Shown here: positions 46,550-55,334 of the stretch, piece by piece
Position numbering within the stretch: position 1 is the first letter of the stretch
Layout: every line of letters starts with the position of its first letter
Source: Desertibaculum subflavum
GTDB lineage: Bacteria > Pseudomonadota > Alphaproteobacteria > Ferrovibrionales > Ferrovibrionaceae
DNA: 64,000 bases
Assembly: GCA_003576705.1 (NCBI GenBank)
Contig: QOZS01000001.1
Location: forward strand, 186,001-250,000
Direction: 5' to 3'
Program-made: the position numbers and the translations under genes
The notes under the pieces: model-generated
What the model was told of the DNA's origin: nothing
Seen by the model: the letters and a program-made list of their open reading frames with translations, nothing else
The model's database searches: none

Positions 46550-46564
46550 GCTCCCGCCCTCTCT

Positions 46565-47224
46565 CTACCGGATGCCGCAGAACACCAGGATCGCCTGCAG
46601 GTTGTCGTTGCCCGAGAACAGCAGGGCGAACAGCACCAGCCAGACCACCAGCAGGAAGTGCCAGTAGGATGCGCAGAGCTCGACGCTGAGCCTGAGGCGC
46701 ATTACGTCGAGGCCGCGCCAGAGCTTCACCGCCGCCCGGCCCCAGGCGACCATGCCGCCGACCATGTGCAGGCCGTGCAGGCCGGTGATCAGGTAGAAGA
46801 AGCCGATCGCCGGGCTCATCACATCGAAGGTCGGAACCATCTCGAGCTGGCGCCAGGCCTGCAGCTGGCCGGCCAGGAAGGCGATGGTGCAGATGCCGCC
46901 GCCGAGCAGGCCGATCGCCAGGTTGTCGCGGTCGCCCCGCCGTGCCGCCCACCGCGCCCACTGCATACCGGCGCTGGCGAGCAGCAGCATGATGGTGTTG
47001 AACCAGAGCAGGCCCAACTGCGGCGCCGGGCGCCAGTCCTCGAACGCCATCCGCGTGCCATAGGCCGTGATCAGCAGCGAGAACACCACCGTGATCACCG
47101 CGAAGAACACGCGGAGCCCCAGCGTCGCCGCCGGCAGGTAGAACGTGCTGCCGTCGCGCAGCGCGACCACCGGCCCCGGCGACGGCAGCCAGGGCTTCTC
47201 GCGCAGCTGCTGCAGCAGGTTCAC
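46565..47224 (-). CDS. Second subunit-III-like protein of the oxidase
   Basis: This 219-residue protein has about five transmembrane segments. The hallmark FYLITGLHGLHMVGGMVAWG and the C-terminal ELCASYWHFLLVVWLVLFAL place it in the subunit III family although it differs from its neighbour. The start is GTG at 47224, overlapping the subunit I stop by four bases (GTGA) with GGAGG upstream, so its translation is coupled to ctaD. Two tandem subunit III genes match the coxO-coxP pair of alternative aa3 oxidases. Confidence 0.83.
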   Translation of the reverse strand: MNLLQQLREKPWLPSPGPVVALRDGSTFYLPAATLGLRVFFAVITVVFSLLITAYGTRMAFEDWRPAPQLGLLWFNTIMLLLASAGMQWARWAARRGDRDNLAIGLLGGGICTIAFLAGQLQAWRQLEMVPTFDVMSPAIGFFYLITGLHGLHMVGGMVAWGRAAVKLWRGLDVMRLRLSVELCASYWHFLLVVWLVLFALLFSGNDNLQAILVFCGIR

Positions 47225-49038
47225 GCGTGTCCTCCCGCGGCGGCCTTGTGGCGCTTCTCCTCCTCGGGCAGTTCGTCGACGCGCGCGAGGTCGGGCGGCA
47301 CGTTCTGCGGCAGGTAGTCCTGCGGCGCGCCGGGAATGCCATAGGCATAGGCCCAGCGATAAACGATCGGCAGCCGGTCGCCGAAATTGCCGTGCCCCGG
47401 CGGCATCTCGGGCGTCTGCCATTCCAGCGTCGTGGCCTTCCACGGATTGCGCTCGGCCGCCTTGCCCCAGAACGTGCTCCAGACCAGGTTGAAGATGAAG
47501 ACCAGCTGGCTGAAGCCGACGATCAGCGCCATCACGGTGACGAACTCGTTCAGGGTCGCCGCGGAAGGCGGGATGAAGCTGGTCTCGCCCATCTCGAAAT
47601 AGCGCCGCGGCACGCCGAGCAGGCCGAGATAGTGCAGCGGCAGGAAGATCGCATAGGCGCCGAGGAAGGTGATCCAGAAATGCACCTTGCCGAGGCGGTC
47701 GTCGTACATCCGGCCGGTCATCAGCGGGAACCAGTGATAGATCGCGCCCATGATGACCAGGATCGGCGCCACGCCCATCACCATGTGGAAATGGGCGACC
47801 ACGAACATGGTGTCGGAAAGCGGCACGTCGACCACGGCGTTGCCGAGGAACAGGCCGGTGATGCCGCCGTTGACGAAGGTGATGATGAAGCCGATGGCGA
47901 ACAGCATCGGCACCGTGAGGTGGATGTTGCCGCGCCACAGGGTCAGCACCCAGTTGTAGACCTTGAGCGCCGTGGGCACGGCGATGATCAGCGTCGTGGT
48001 GGCGAAGAAGAAGCCGAAATAGGGGTGCATGCCGCTCACATACATGTGGTGCGCCCAGACGATGAAGCTGAGCCCCCCGATGATCACGATTGCCCACACC
48101 ATCATGCGGTAGCCGAAGATGTTGCGGCGGGCATGCACGCTGATCAGGTCGGAGACGATGCCGAAGGCGGGCAGGGCGACGATGTAGACCTCCGGGTGGC
48201 CGAAGAACCAGAACAGGTGCTGGAACAGGATCGGGCTGCCGCCGCCGTATTTCAGCTGCGCGCCCATCTCCACGATGGCGGGCATGAAGAAGCTGGTGCC
48301 GAGCAGCTTGTCGAAGCCCATCATCACCGCCGCGACGAACAGGGCGGGGAAGGCGAGCAGCGCCAGGATGGTGGCGACGAAGATGCCCCACACGGTCAGC
48401 GGCATGCGCATCAGGGTCATGCCGCGGGTGCGCGCCTGCAGCACGGTCACCACGTAGTTCAGGCCGCCCATGGTGAAGCCGATGATGAAGAGGGCGAGCG
48501 AGGCCAGCATGATGATGATGCCCCACTCGGCGCCGCCCGGCGTGCCGGAGAGGATCGCCTGCGGCGGATACAGCGTCCAGCCCGCGCCGGTCGGCCCGCC
48601 GGGCACGAAGAAGCTCGACACGAGCACCAGCACGGCGAGCAGATAGATCCAGTAGCTCAGCATGTTGACGTAGGGAAACACCATGTCCCGCGCGCCGACC
48701 ATCAGCGGGATCAGGTAGTTGCCGAAGCCGCCCAGGAACAGCGCGGTCAGCAGGTAGATCACCATGATCATGCCGTGCATGGTGATGAACTGGTAATAGG
48801 CCTGCGCGTCGATGAAGTCGAAGGCCTCGGGGAAGCCGAGCTGCAGGCGCATCAGCCAGGACAGCACCAGCGCGACCATGCCGATGGCGAGGGCGGTCAG
48901 CGAGTACTGGATCGCGATCACCTTGGCGTCCTGGCAGAACACCCACCTCGTGATCCAGCTATGCGCGTGATAGAGTTCGACTTCGCCGAGCTCGGCCGGC
49001 GGCACGTCTTCGGGTGCGGTCGGGATGAAATAAGCCAT
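47221..49038 (-). CDS. ctaD: Cytochrome c oxidase subunit I
   Basis: This 605-residue catalytic subunit holds the low-spin haem and the haem-copper oxygen-reducing centre. The CuB histidine with the cross-linked tyrosine is in FFGHPEVYIVALPAFG, the CuB His pair is in IVWAHHMYVSGMHPYFG, and the haem-ligand helix is in FVVAHFHMVMGVAP. The GHPEVY glutamate supports an A-type oxidase with a D channel. GAGGG precedes the ATG. It follows subunit II by 37 bases and overlaps the next gene. Confidence 0.96.
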   Translation of the reverse strand: MAYFIPTAPEDVPPAELGEVELYHAHSWITRWVFCQDAKVIAIQYSLTALAIGMVALVLSWLMRLQLGFPEAFDFIDAQAYYQFITMHGMIMVIYLLTALFLGGFGNYLIPLMVGARDMVFPYVNMLSYWIYLLAVLVLVSSFFVPGGPTGAGWTLYPPQAILSGTPGGAEWGIIIMLASLALFIIGFTMGGLNYVVTVLQARTRGMTLMRMPLTVWGIFVATILALLAFPALFVAAVMMGFDKLLGTSFFMPAIVEMGAQLKYGGGSPILFQHLFWFFGHPEVYIVALPAFGIVSDLISVHARRNIFGYRMMVWAIVIIGGLSFIVWAHHMYVSGMHPYFGFFFATTTLIIAVPTALKVYNWVLTLWRGNIHLTVPMLFAIGFIITFVNGGITGLFLGNAVVDVPLSDTMFVVAHFHMVMGVAPILVIMGAIYHWFPLMTGRMYDDRLGKVHFWITFLGAYAIFLPLHYLGLLGVPRRYFEMGETSFIPPSAATLNEFVTVMALIVGFSQLVFIFNLVWSTFWGKAAERNPWKATTLEWQTPEMPPGHGNFGDRLPIVYRWAYAYGIPGAPQDYLPQNVPPDLARVDELPEEEKRHKAAAGGHA

Positions 49039-49075
49039 CAGATCACCCTCTTCGCTGGTCCGGTCACGCCTCCTG

Positions 49076-50191
49076 TCACTCCGCGGCCTGCGCCAGCATG
49101 CGCGCGAACGTGGGCTGCTGCGTCAGCCAGGCCTGGTACTTGCCGTCATCTTCGACGACGACCTTGACGCGCATCGCGTAGTGGCCGATGCCGCACAGTT
49201 CGAAGCAGAGCGCGTCGAATGTTCCGGTCCGGGTGGGCGTGAACCAGTAGTACGTGATCATGCCCGGCACCATGTCCATCTTGGCGCGGAACTCCGGCAC
49301 GTAGAAATTGTGCAGCACGTCGATCGAGCGCAGCAGCACCTTGACCGGCTTGTTGATCGGCAGGTGCAGCTCGGCGCCTTCGATCAGCACGTCGTCATGC
49401 CCGCGCGGGTCGCTGCGATTCAGGCCGAACGGATTCTCCGGCGTGATGTTGCGGGCGTCGGAGGTGCCCAGCACGCCGTCCTTGCCGGGCAGGCGGAAGG
49501 CGAATTCCCACTGCCGGGCCAGCACCTCGACCTCGGTGGCGTCTTCCGGCACGGTGACGAACTGGTTCCAGACGAACAGGCCCGGCGTCAGCATGCCGGC
49601 GACGCCCACGGCGGTCAGGCCGGTGAGCCACCATTCCAGCTTCTTGTTCTCCGGCTCGTAGGCGGCGCGCCGGTCGTCGCGATGCCAGTAGCGGAACACG
49701 CAATAGGCCATGAACAGCACGATGGCGACGAAGACGACGCCGGTGATCCAGAAGGTGACGATGATGGTGTCGTCGACATAGCCCCAGTTGGAAGCGATCG
49801 GCGTCCACCACCACGGGCTCAGGAAGTGAAAGCCGACCGTGCCGGCGCCGACCAGGATGATCGCCAGCGCGACCATGTTCTTGGTCGCGCGGCCTGCTGC
49901 CCGCCGCCGCAGCGCCGATACATGCCGATCCCCCTCCACCTCGTCGAAATAGCGCTTGAGCAGGTAGAAGTTGGCGAGGACGCCGACGGCGAACAGGGCG
50001 AGGCCGGCATCGTGCAGGCGCGGGCTTTGCGGCCCGCTGCCGGCGGCGACGAACAGGCCGCCCAGACCGATGGCGCCGGCGACGCTGCCCAGCACGGCGT
50101 AGCGCGTGCCTCGGGAGCCGCGGCCGATGGTGCAGAAGCCGATGCACAAGGCCAGCAGGATCAGGATGTAGCCGATCAGCGCGACCGTCAT
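49076..50191 (-). CDS. Cytochrome c oxidase subunit II with extra N-terminal membrane segments
   Basis: This 371-residue protein accepts electrons from cytochrome c through the CuA centre, whose ligands are visible in CFELCGIGHYAM (CxxxCxxxHxxM) and the upstream histidine in SIDVLHNFYVPEF. Normal subunit II has two N-terminal helices. Here about six hydrophobic segments precede the CuA domain (residues 2-22, 31-52, 61-80, 107-127, 143-166 and 190-210), and no lipoprotein signal is seen. It heads the operon II-I-III-III-IV. The ATG at 50191 has a G-rich site upstream. Confidence 0.9.
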   Translation of the reverse strand: MTVALIGYILILLALCIGFCTIGRGSRGTRYAVLGSVAGAIGLGGLFVAAGSGPQSPRLHDAGLALFAVGVLANFYLLKRYFDEVEGDRHVSALRRRAAGRATKNMVALAIILVGAGTVGFHFLSPWWWTPIASNWGYVDDTIIVTFWITGVVFVAIVLFMAYCVFRYWHRDDRRAAYEPENKKLEWWLTGLTAVGVAGMLTPGLFVWNQFVTVPEDATEVEVLARQWEFAFRLPGKDGVLGTSDARNITPENPFGLNRSDPRGHDDVLIEGAELHLPINKPVKVLLRSIDVLHNFYVPEFRAKMDMVPGMITYYWFTPTRTGTFDALCFELCGIGHYAMRVKVVVEDDGKYQAWLTQQPTFARMLAQAAE

Positions 50192-50560
50192 GGCGCGGCC
50201 CCCCCTCGCCAGTTGAGCGAAGCAGCGATTGCGTGATGGAAGGATCTGCGGGTGGCTGCGGGCACAGCGCACCACCCCGTGCGGATCGGCGGCAGCGTCC
50301 CTGTCGCTGCGATCCGGCTCTCAAGGCGCAGGCAGCCGCTTCGGCTGCCGCCTGACGGGTCCTGACCTCGCATGCGCCCCCCCGGATCGTCTACCGAAGG
50401 ACTGACCTCACGCTGACACGTGATAAGCCTGTAAGCAGCCTGCTCGTCCGAACTTTGTCCCGTACACCATACCCGGTTCTGCGGATTCGAGATATGATGA
50501 AAATTGTCTCACCTGACCAGGGACGCGATCAGTCGCGACAGGGCGGGAGGCCATCTGGGG
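50192..50560. promoter_or_regulatory. Divergent region between subunit II and haem O synthase genes
   Basis: This 369-base gap must hold divergent promoters for the oxidase operon and the haem O synthase gene. A perfect 8-bp hairpin GGCAGCCG-CTT-CGGCTGCC lies at 50331-50349 without a T-run, and a second one, GCAGCG-N-CGCTGC, lies just before it. No confident promoter or operator motif was recognised. Confidence 0.4.
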
Positions 50561-51472
50561 ATGTCGATCGACGCCGCCAGCGCAGTTCAGGTCTTGGCCC
50601 GGTCCGCCCGCGCCCGGCTCAGGGACTATGTGGCCCTGCTCAAGCCGCGGGTGATGTCGCTGGTGGTGTTCACCGGTTTCGCCGGCCTTGTGGTGGCGCC
50701 GGGCGAACTCGGCTTTGCGCGGGCGACGATGGCGGTGCTCTGCATCGCGCTCGGCGCCGGCGCCGCCGCCGCGATCAACATGTGGTACGACCGCGATATC
50801 GACGCGGTGATGGAGCGGACGCGCCGGCGGCCGATTCCGTCCGGCCGGGTGGCGCCGGAGCGAGCGCTGGCGCTCGGCATCGGGCTCAGCGCGCTCTCGA
50901 TCCCGCTGATGGGCATGGCCGTCAACTGGACCGCGGCGGCTCTTCTCGCCCTCACCATCGCCTTCTACGTCTTCGTCTACACCATCTGGCTGAAGCGCCG
51001 CACGCCGCAGAACATCGTCATCGGCGGCGCGGCGGGCGCCTTTCCGCCGATGATCGGCTGGGCCGCGGTGACCGGGACGGTGAGCCTTGAATCGCTGGCG
51101 CTGTTCCTGATCATCTTCATGTGGACGCCGCCGCATTTCTGGGCGCTGTCGCTGTGCCGCACCGACGACTACGCGAAGGCCGGCGTGCCGATGCTGCCGG
51201 TGGTCGCCGGCAAGGCGGAGACGCGGCGCCAGATCATGATCTACGCCGCGCTGCTGGTCCCGCTCAGTCTTGCGCCTGCGGCGCTGGGCACGGTGGGGAT
51301 GATCTACGGCACGACTGCCGCCGTCGCGGGCACCTGGCTTCTGGCGCTCGCGATCCAGGTCTTCCGGGAACAGACTGCCCGCGCGGCGCGGCGCCTGTTC
51401 CAGTACTCGATCCTCTACCTCTTCGCGCTCTTCGCCGCGTTGATTCTCGACTGGGCCGTGACGGCGGCCTGA
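50561..51472 (+). CDS. ctaB: Protohaem IX farnesyltransferase (haem O synthase)
   Basis: This 303-residue polytopic UbiA-family prenyltransferase makes haem O from protohaem for the oxidase. The first aspartate-rich motif is NMWYDRDIDAVMERTRRRPI and the second is in CRTDDYAKAGVPMLPVVAG; eight or nine hydrophobic segments are present. The ATG at 50561 has GGAGG ten bases upstream; the frame is open back to a TTG at 50504. It is divergent from the oxidase operon it serves. Confidence 0.94.
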   Translation: MSIDAASAVQVLARSARARLRDYVALLKPRVMSLVVFTGFAGLVVAPGELGFARATMAVLCIALGAGAAAAINMWYDRDIDAVMERTRRRPIPSGRVAPERALALGIGLSALSIPLMGMAVNWTAAALLALTIAFYVFVYTIWLKRRTPQNIVIGGAAGAFPPMIGWAAVTGTVSLESLALFLIIFMWTPPHFWALSLCRTDDYAKAGVPMLPVVAGKAETRRQIMIYAALLVPLSLAPAALGTVGMIYGTTAAVAGTWLLALAIQVFREQTARAARRLFQYSILYLFALFAALILDWAVTAA

Positions 51473-51481
51473 CGGCCGTCG

Positions 51482-52387
51482 TCACCCTTCGATGCGGTCC
51501 GCCGGCTGCGCCGGCCATCCCACCACATGCCGATAGAGGTGCCAGGTGGCGTGGCCGAGCACCGGCACCACCACGATCAGGCCGAGGAAGGCCGGGAGCA
51601 TGCCGAGCGCCAAGCTGCCGGCGACGATCAGGCCCCAGATCGCCATGGTCCGCGGATTCTCCCGTACGGCGCGGACCGAGGTGATCACCGCATTGGCCAG
51701 GCCGACATCGCGGTCGAGCAGCATCGGGAACGACACCACGCTGGTCGCGAGCACGATGAGGGCGAAGCAGAAGCCGATGCCCATGCCGGACAGGATCATC
51801 GCCCAGCCCGCCGGCGTGGTGAGCACGTCGCCGACGAAGCCGAGGATAGAGGCGGGCGGCTCGGGCCCCAATGTCAGCGAGTAGATCGCGTAGGCGGCGC
51901 CGAGCCAGACCAGGAAGATGATGCCGAGCCAGGCGGCCAGCATCACGATGGCGCCGAAGGCCTCGGAGCGAACGACGTTGAAGGCATCCCACCACGTGAT
52001 GTCCTCGCCGCGCTCGTGCCGGCGGCTCATCTCGTAGAGGCCGACCGCCGCGACCGGGCCGATCAGGGCGAAGCCGGAGGCGAGCGGGAACAGCAGCGGC
52101 AGCATCTTGTTGCCGAAGACCAGCTGCGACAGGACCAGGCCCGCAAGGGGATAGATCAGGCAGATGAACAGGACGTCGGTGCGGAAGGCGCCGAAATCCT
52201 CGAAGCCGCGCCGGAGCGCCTGCTTCAGGTCGGCAACTTCGATACGGCGGATCTCCGGCGCCACCGTCTCGACAGGCTCGTCCTCCACATGCAGCGCATG
52301 GGCGGTCGAGGCGACAGCCCGGCCGACGCCCCGGAAGCCATCCAGGAACCACTCGAAGGGATTACGTATCAGATCGCCGCTGGCCAT
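51482..52387 (-). CDS. DUF2189 membrane protein
   Basis: This 301-residue integral membrane protein has six or seven hydrophobic segments after an N-terminal cytoplasmic stretch of about 60 residues. RRIEVADLKQALRRGFEDFG and the GHATWHLYRHVVG end are typical of the DUF2189 family, which is common in alphaproteobacteria and often found near oxidase genes. Its function is unknown. GGAGG precedes the ATG at 52387. It converges on ctaB with nine bases between stops. Confidence 0.8.
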   Translation of the reverse strand: MASGDLIRNPFEWFLDGFRGVGRAVASTAHALHVEDEPVETVAPEIRRIEVADLKQALRRGFEDFGAFRTDVLFICLIYPLAGLVLSQLVFGNKMLPLLFPLASGFALIGPVAAVGLYEMSRRHERGEDITWWDAFNVVRSEAFGAIVMLAAWLGIIFLVWLGAAYAIYSLTLGPEPPASILGFVGDVLTTPAGWAMILSGMGIGFCFALIVLATSVVSFPMLLDRDVGLANAVITSVRAVRENPRTMAIWGLIVAGSLALGMLPAFLGLIVVVPVLGHATWHLYRHVVGWPAQPADRIEG

Positions 52388-52506
52388 AGTTCATCCTCCC
52401 GGAAACCGGGGGATCGCAGGACTGCTCGTCCGCCAGCGTTAACGACGGTTACGAGACGCCCGCAACCCGCCAACGCCGCCACGATACGCCGATTGGGGGC
52501 CCGCGC

Positions 52507-53328
52507 CTACTCCCCCTGCTGCAGCAGCAATCCGCGCTGCCGGGCCTGGCGGAAGAACAGCAGGAAGGCGACCACGCCGGCCCCCACATAGAGGGCGTCC
52601 AGCGCGAAGGCGGCGGCGAGATGGTCGTAGCGCACCACGCCGTCGGTCAGGATCGCCCGCATGCCCTCGAAGACATGGGCGGAGGGCAGGGCGAGCGAGA
52701 GGGGCTGCAGCCAGCTGGGCAGCACGCTGATCGGGTAGTAGACGCCGGAGAGCGGCGTGAAGGCGAAGATCAGGCCCCAGGCCAGGCTCTCGACGCCCTG
52801 GCCGTAGCGCATGACCAGGCCGCAGATCACGAAGCCGATGGCCCAGCCCATCACCATCAGCAGCATGACGAACAGCGCGAAGCTGATGCCGAGGGCGGCG
52901 ACCGACCAGCCGAAGAACCAGGTCGCCAGGATCATGCAGGGCGCCACGCCGACGATGGTGCGGATCAGGCTCATGGTGCCGAGCGCGATCGCCATCTCGT
53001 AGGGCCGGAGCGGGCTCACGAAGAGGTGACCGAGATTGCGCGACCACACTTCCTCGAAGAAGCAGATCGAGACGCCGAGCTGGCTGCGGAACAGGATCTC
53101 CCACAGCAGCACGCCGGAGAGCAGGATGCCGAAGGCATTGGCGACATAGCTGGTCTGCGTCGCCAGGAACTGGGTCATGAAGCCCCAGAGCAGCATGTTC
53201 ACCGTCGGCCAGTAGGCGAGCTCGATCATGCGCGCGGTGGAGCTGCGCAGCAGGTACCAGTAGCGCAGCACCAGAGCCGCCACGCGGGCCGGGCTGAAGG
53301 CCGGGTTCGGACGCAGGTGATTGCTCAT
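52507..53328 (-). CDS. ABC-2-type transporter permease
   Basis: This 273-residue membrane protein has six hydrophobic segments typical of ABC-2 exporters. The LFVSPLRPYEMAIALGTMSL segment corresponds to the coupling region of NodJ/DrrB-like permeases. It follows the ATPase gene by five bases and forms the exporter with it. The substrate is unknown; drugs, lipids or polysaccharide are possible. Confidence 0.85.
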   Translation of the reverse strand: MSNHLRPNPAFSPARVAALVLRYWYLLRSSTARMIELAYWPTVNMLLWGFMTQFLATQTSYVANAFGILLSGVLLWEILFRSQLGVSICFFEEVWSRNLGHLFVSPLRPYEMAIALGTMSLIRTIVGVAPCMILATWFFGWSVAALGISFALFVMLLMVMGWAIGFVICGLVMRYGQGVESLAWGLIFAFTPLSGVYYPISVLPSWLQPLSLALPSAHVFEGMRAILTDGVVRYDHLAAAFALDALYVGAGVVAFLLFFRQARQRGLLLQQGE

Positions 53329-53333
53329 GCGAT

Positions 53334-54083
53334 TCAGGCGGCTTTCGCTGCCTTGCCGCGCTGGCGCGCGATGTCGAGGAATACTTCCTCCAGGTTCTGC
53401 CGGCCGTAGCGGTCGATCAGCGCGCGTGGGCTCCCGTGATCGACGATCTTGCCGGCGCGCATCATCAGCACGTCGTCGCAGAGCCGTTCCACCTCGCCCA
53501 TGTTGTGCGAGGCGAGGAGGAGGGTCGCGCCGGTGTCGCGGCGATAGCGGTCGAGATAGCCGCGCACCCAGTCGGCGGTGTCGGGGTCGAGCGAGGCCGT
53601 CGGCTCGTCGAGCAGCAGCAGCGAGGGCCGGTTGACCAGCGACTTGGCGAGCGCGACGCGCGTCTTCTGGCCGGCCGAGAGCTTGCCGTAGGGACGGTCG
53701 AGGAAGCTCGCGATGTCGAGATCCTGGGCCAGGCCCTCGATCCGCGCCTTGGCCTTCGGCACGCGGTAGAGCGCGGCGTAGACCGAGAGGTTCTCGCGCA
53801 CCGTCAGGCGGTGCGGCAGGTCGACATAGGGCGAGGAGAAGTTGAGCTCGGGCAGGGCGCGGTGGCGCTCGCGCGTCATGTCGACGCCGAGCACGCGCAC
53901 GCTGCCCTCGGTCGGCAGCAGCAGGCCGAGCAGCATGGAGATGGTGGTGGTCTTGCCGGCGCCGTTGCCGCCGAGCAGGGCCGTGCAGCTGCCCCGGGGC
54001 ACGCTGAACGACACGCCGTCGACCGCCGCGACCTCCTTGAACCGTTTGACGAGGCCGCGCGCCTCGATCGCTATATCGGACAT
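53334..54083 (-). CDS. ABC transporter ATP-binding protein
   Basis: This 249-residue ATPase pairs with the ABC-2 permease downstream. Walker A is GGNGAGKTT, the signature is LSAGQKTRVALAKSL (degenerate, with A and K in place of the usual LSGGQ), Walker B is LLLLDEPTASLDPD and the switch histidine is in LASHNMGEVE. The ATG at 54083 was chosen; a TTG nine bases upstream is less likely. It belongs to the family of simple two-component exporters. Confidence 0.88.
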   Translation of the reverse strand: MSDIAIEARGLVKRFKEVAAVDGVSFSVPRGSCTALLGGNGAGKTTTISMLLGLLLPTEGSVRVLGVDMTRERHRALPELNFSSPYVDLPHRLTVRENLSVYAALYRVPKAKARIEGLAQDLDIASFLDRPYGKLSAGQKTRVALAKSLVNRPSLLLLDEPTASLDPDTADWVRGYLDRYRRDTGATLLLASHNMGEVERLCDDVLMMRAGKIVDHGSPRALIDRYGRQNLEEVFLDIARQRGKAAKAA

Positions 54084-54141
54084 GGCCGGCAATATGGCGC
54101 CCGGCGGCCGGATAGGCCAGCCGGGCAGGGTTGCGGTGCGC

Positions 54142-55236
54142 TCAGCCCCGGTATTTCTCCAGGTCGACCCGGTTCATGCCGACCTTGGCGCCGGCTTCCA
54201 GCATCTCGCCCCAGGTGGTCGGGTCGATCGGCACGCCCTGGGCACGGCGATGCGCGCGCATCTTCCGCTCGGGGTCGCCTGGCACCATCACTTTGTCCAC
54301 GCCGGCGGCCGGCGGCGAGGCGATGACCCAGCCGAGCGCGCGCTCGATCTCGGCCAGCACCGCCGCCCGGTCGCCGATCTTCCCGGGATCGACCAGGAAG
54401 GTGAACATGTTGTTGATGGTCGCGCCGCGCTCCATCGTCGCCGGATGCATGGTGCCGGTGCCGAAGGCGCCGGCCAGCAGCTCGCAGGCGAGCGCCATGC
54501 CGTAGCCCTTGTGCTCGCCGAAGGTGAGGATGGCGCCCATCGGGTCCTGGAACATCACGCCGGGATCGGTGGTGGGATTGCCGTGCCGGTCGATCAGCGC
54601 GCCTTCGAACAGCGGTTTCTTCCGGTTATGCGCGACCCGCACCTTGCCCTGGGCCACGCGCGAGGTGGCGAAGTCGAGGATGAAAGGCGGCTGGTCGCCG
54701 CGCGGGATGGCGCAGCAATAGGGGTTGGTGGAGAACCGCGCATCGGCGCCGCCGAACGGCGCCACATAGGGTTTGTGGCCGATCACGTTGACATAGTGGG
54801 TCGAGATCAGGCCCGCGGTCGCCGCCATCTCGCCCCAATGGCCGATCCGGCCGATATGCGAGCAGTTGCGCAGCGCCATGGCGCAGACGCCATGCATCTT
54901 GGTCCGCTCGATGGCGATCTGCATCGCCTCGAAGGCGGCCACCTGGCCGATGCCGGCATTGCCGTCGACGACGAGAAGGCCGCCGGCATCCAGCACCACC
55001 TGCGCATGCCGGTTCAGCGGCGTGAGGCCGGCTTTGATGTTGATGACATAGCGCGGGATCATGCCGACGCCGTGGCTGTCATGGCCGGAGAGGTTGGCCA
55101 TCACCAGGTGATCGGCGATCAGCTTCGCCTCGCGCTCCTCGCTGCCGGCATGGCGGAACAGGTCCACCGTCAGGGCATGCAGCTGCTTCTCGTCGACGAC
55201 GATATCGTCGGGATGGCGGTCATCCAGGCCGGCCAC
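54142..55236 (-). CDS. Ldh family (malate/L-lactate/ureidoglycolate-type) dehydrogenase
   Basis: This 364-residue NAD(P)-dependent oxidoreductase of the type 2 malate/L-lactate dehydrogenase family oxidises 2-hydroxyacids; the exact substrate cannot be told. Family marks are NLSGHDSHGVGMIPRYV (catalytic histidine region, near 50-66), GHWGEMAATAGLISTHYVNV near 143 and PFILDFATSRVAQGKVRVA. The start is GTG at 55236 with AAGGA seven bases upstream. It is transcribed alone, leftward. Confidence 0.85.
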   Translation of the reverse strand: MAGLDDRHPDDIVVDEKQLHALTVDLFRHAGSEEREAKLIADHLVMANLSGHDSHGVGMIPRYVINIKAGLTPLNRHAQVVLDAGGLLVVDGNAGIGQVAAFEAMQIAIERTKMHGVCAMALRNCSHIGRIGHWGEMAATAGLISTHYVNVIGHKPYVAPFGGADARFSTNPYCCAIPRGDQPPFILDFATSRVAQGKVRVAHNRKKPLFEGALIDRHGNPTTDPGVMFQDPMGAILTFGEHKGYGMALACELLAGAFGTGTMHPATMERGATINNMFTFLVDPGKIGDRAAVLAEIERALGWVIASPPAAGVDKVMVPGDPERKMRAHRRAQGVPIDPTTWGEMLEAGAKVGMNRVDLEKYRG

Positions 55237-55261
55237 GGTCGTTTCCTTCCCTTGTCTGCGC

Positions 55262-55299
55262 GCAAACGAAACGCGCCGGGGGATTGGCCCCGGCGCGTT
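55262..55299 (-). terminator. Terminator after the glucan synthase gene
   Basis: AACGCGCCGGGG and CCCCGGCGCGTT form a perfect 12-bp stem (55270-55281 and 55288-55299) with a 6-base loop. Read leftward it is followed by TCGTTTG. It lies 36 bases beyond the stop of the GH17-GT2 gene. Confidence 0.75.
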
Positions 55300-55334
55300 G
55301 AACTATGCCAGCAGGGCTGACGGAGTCGAGGGCT

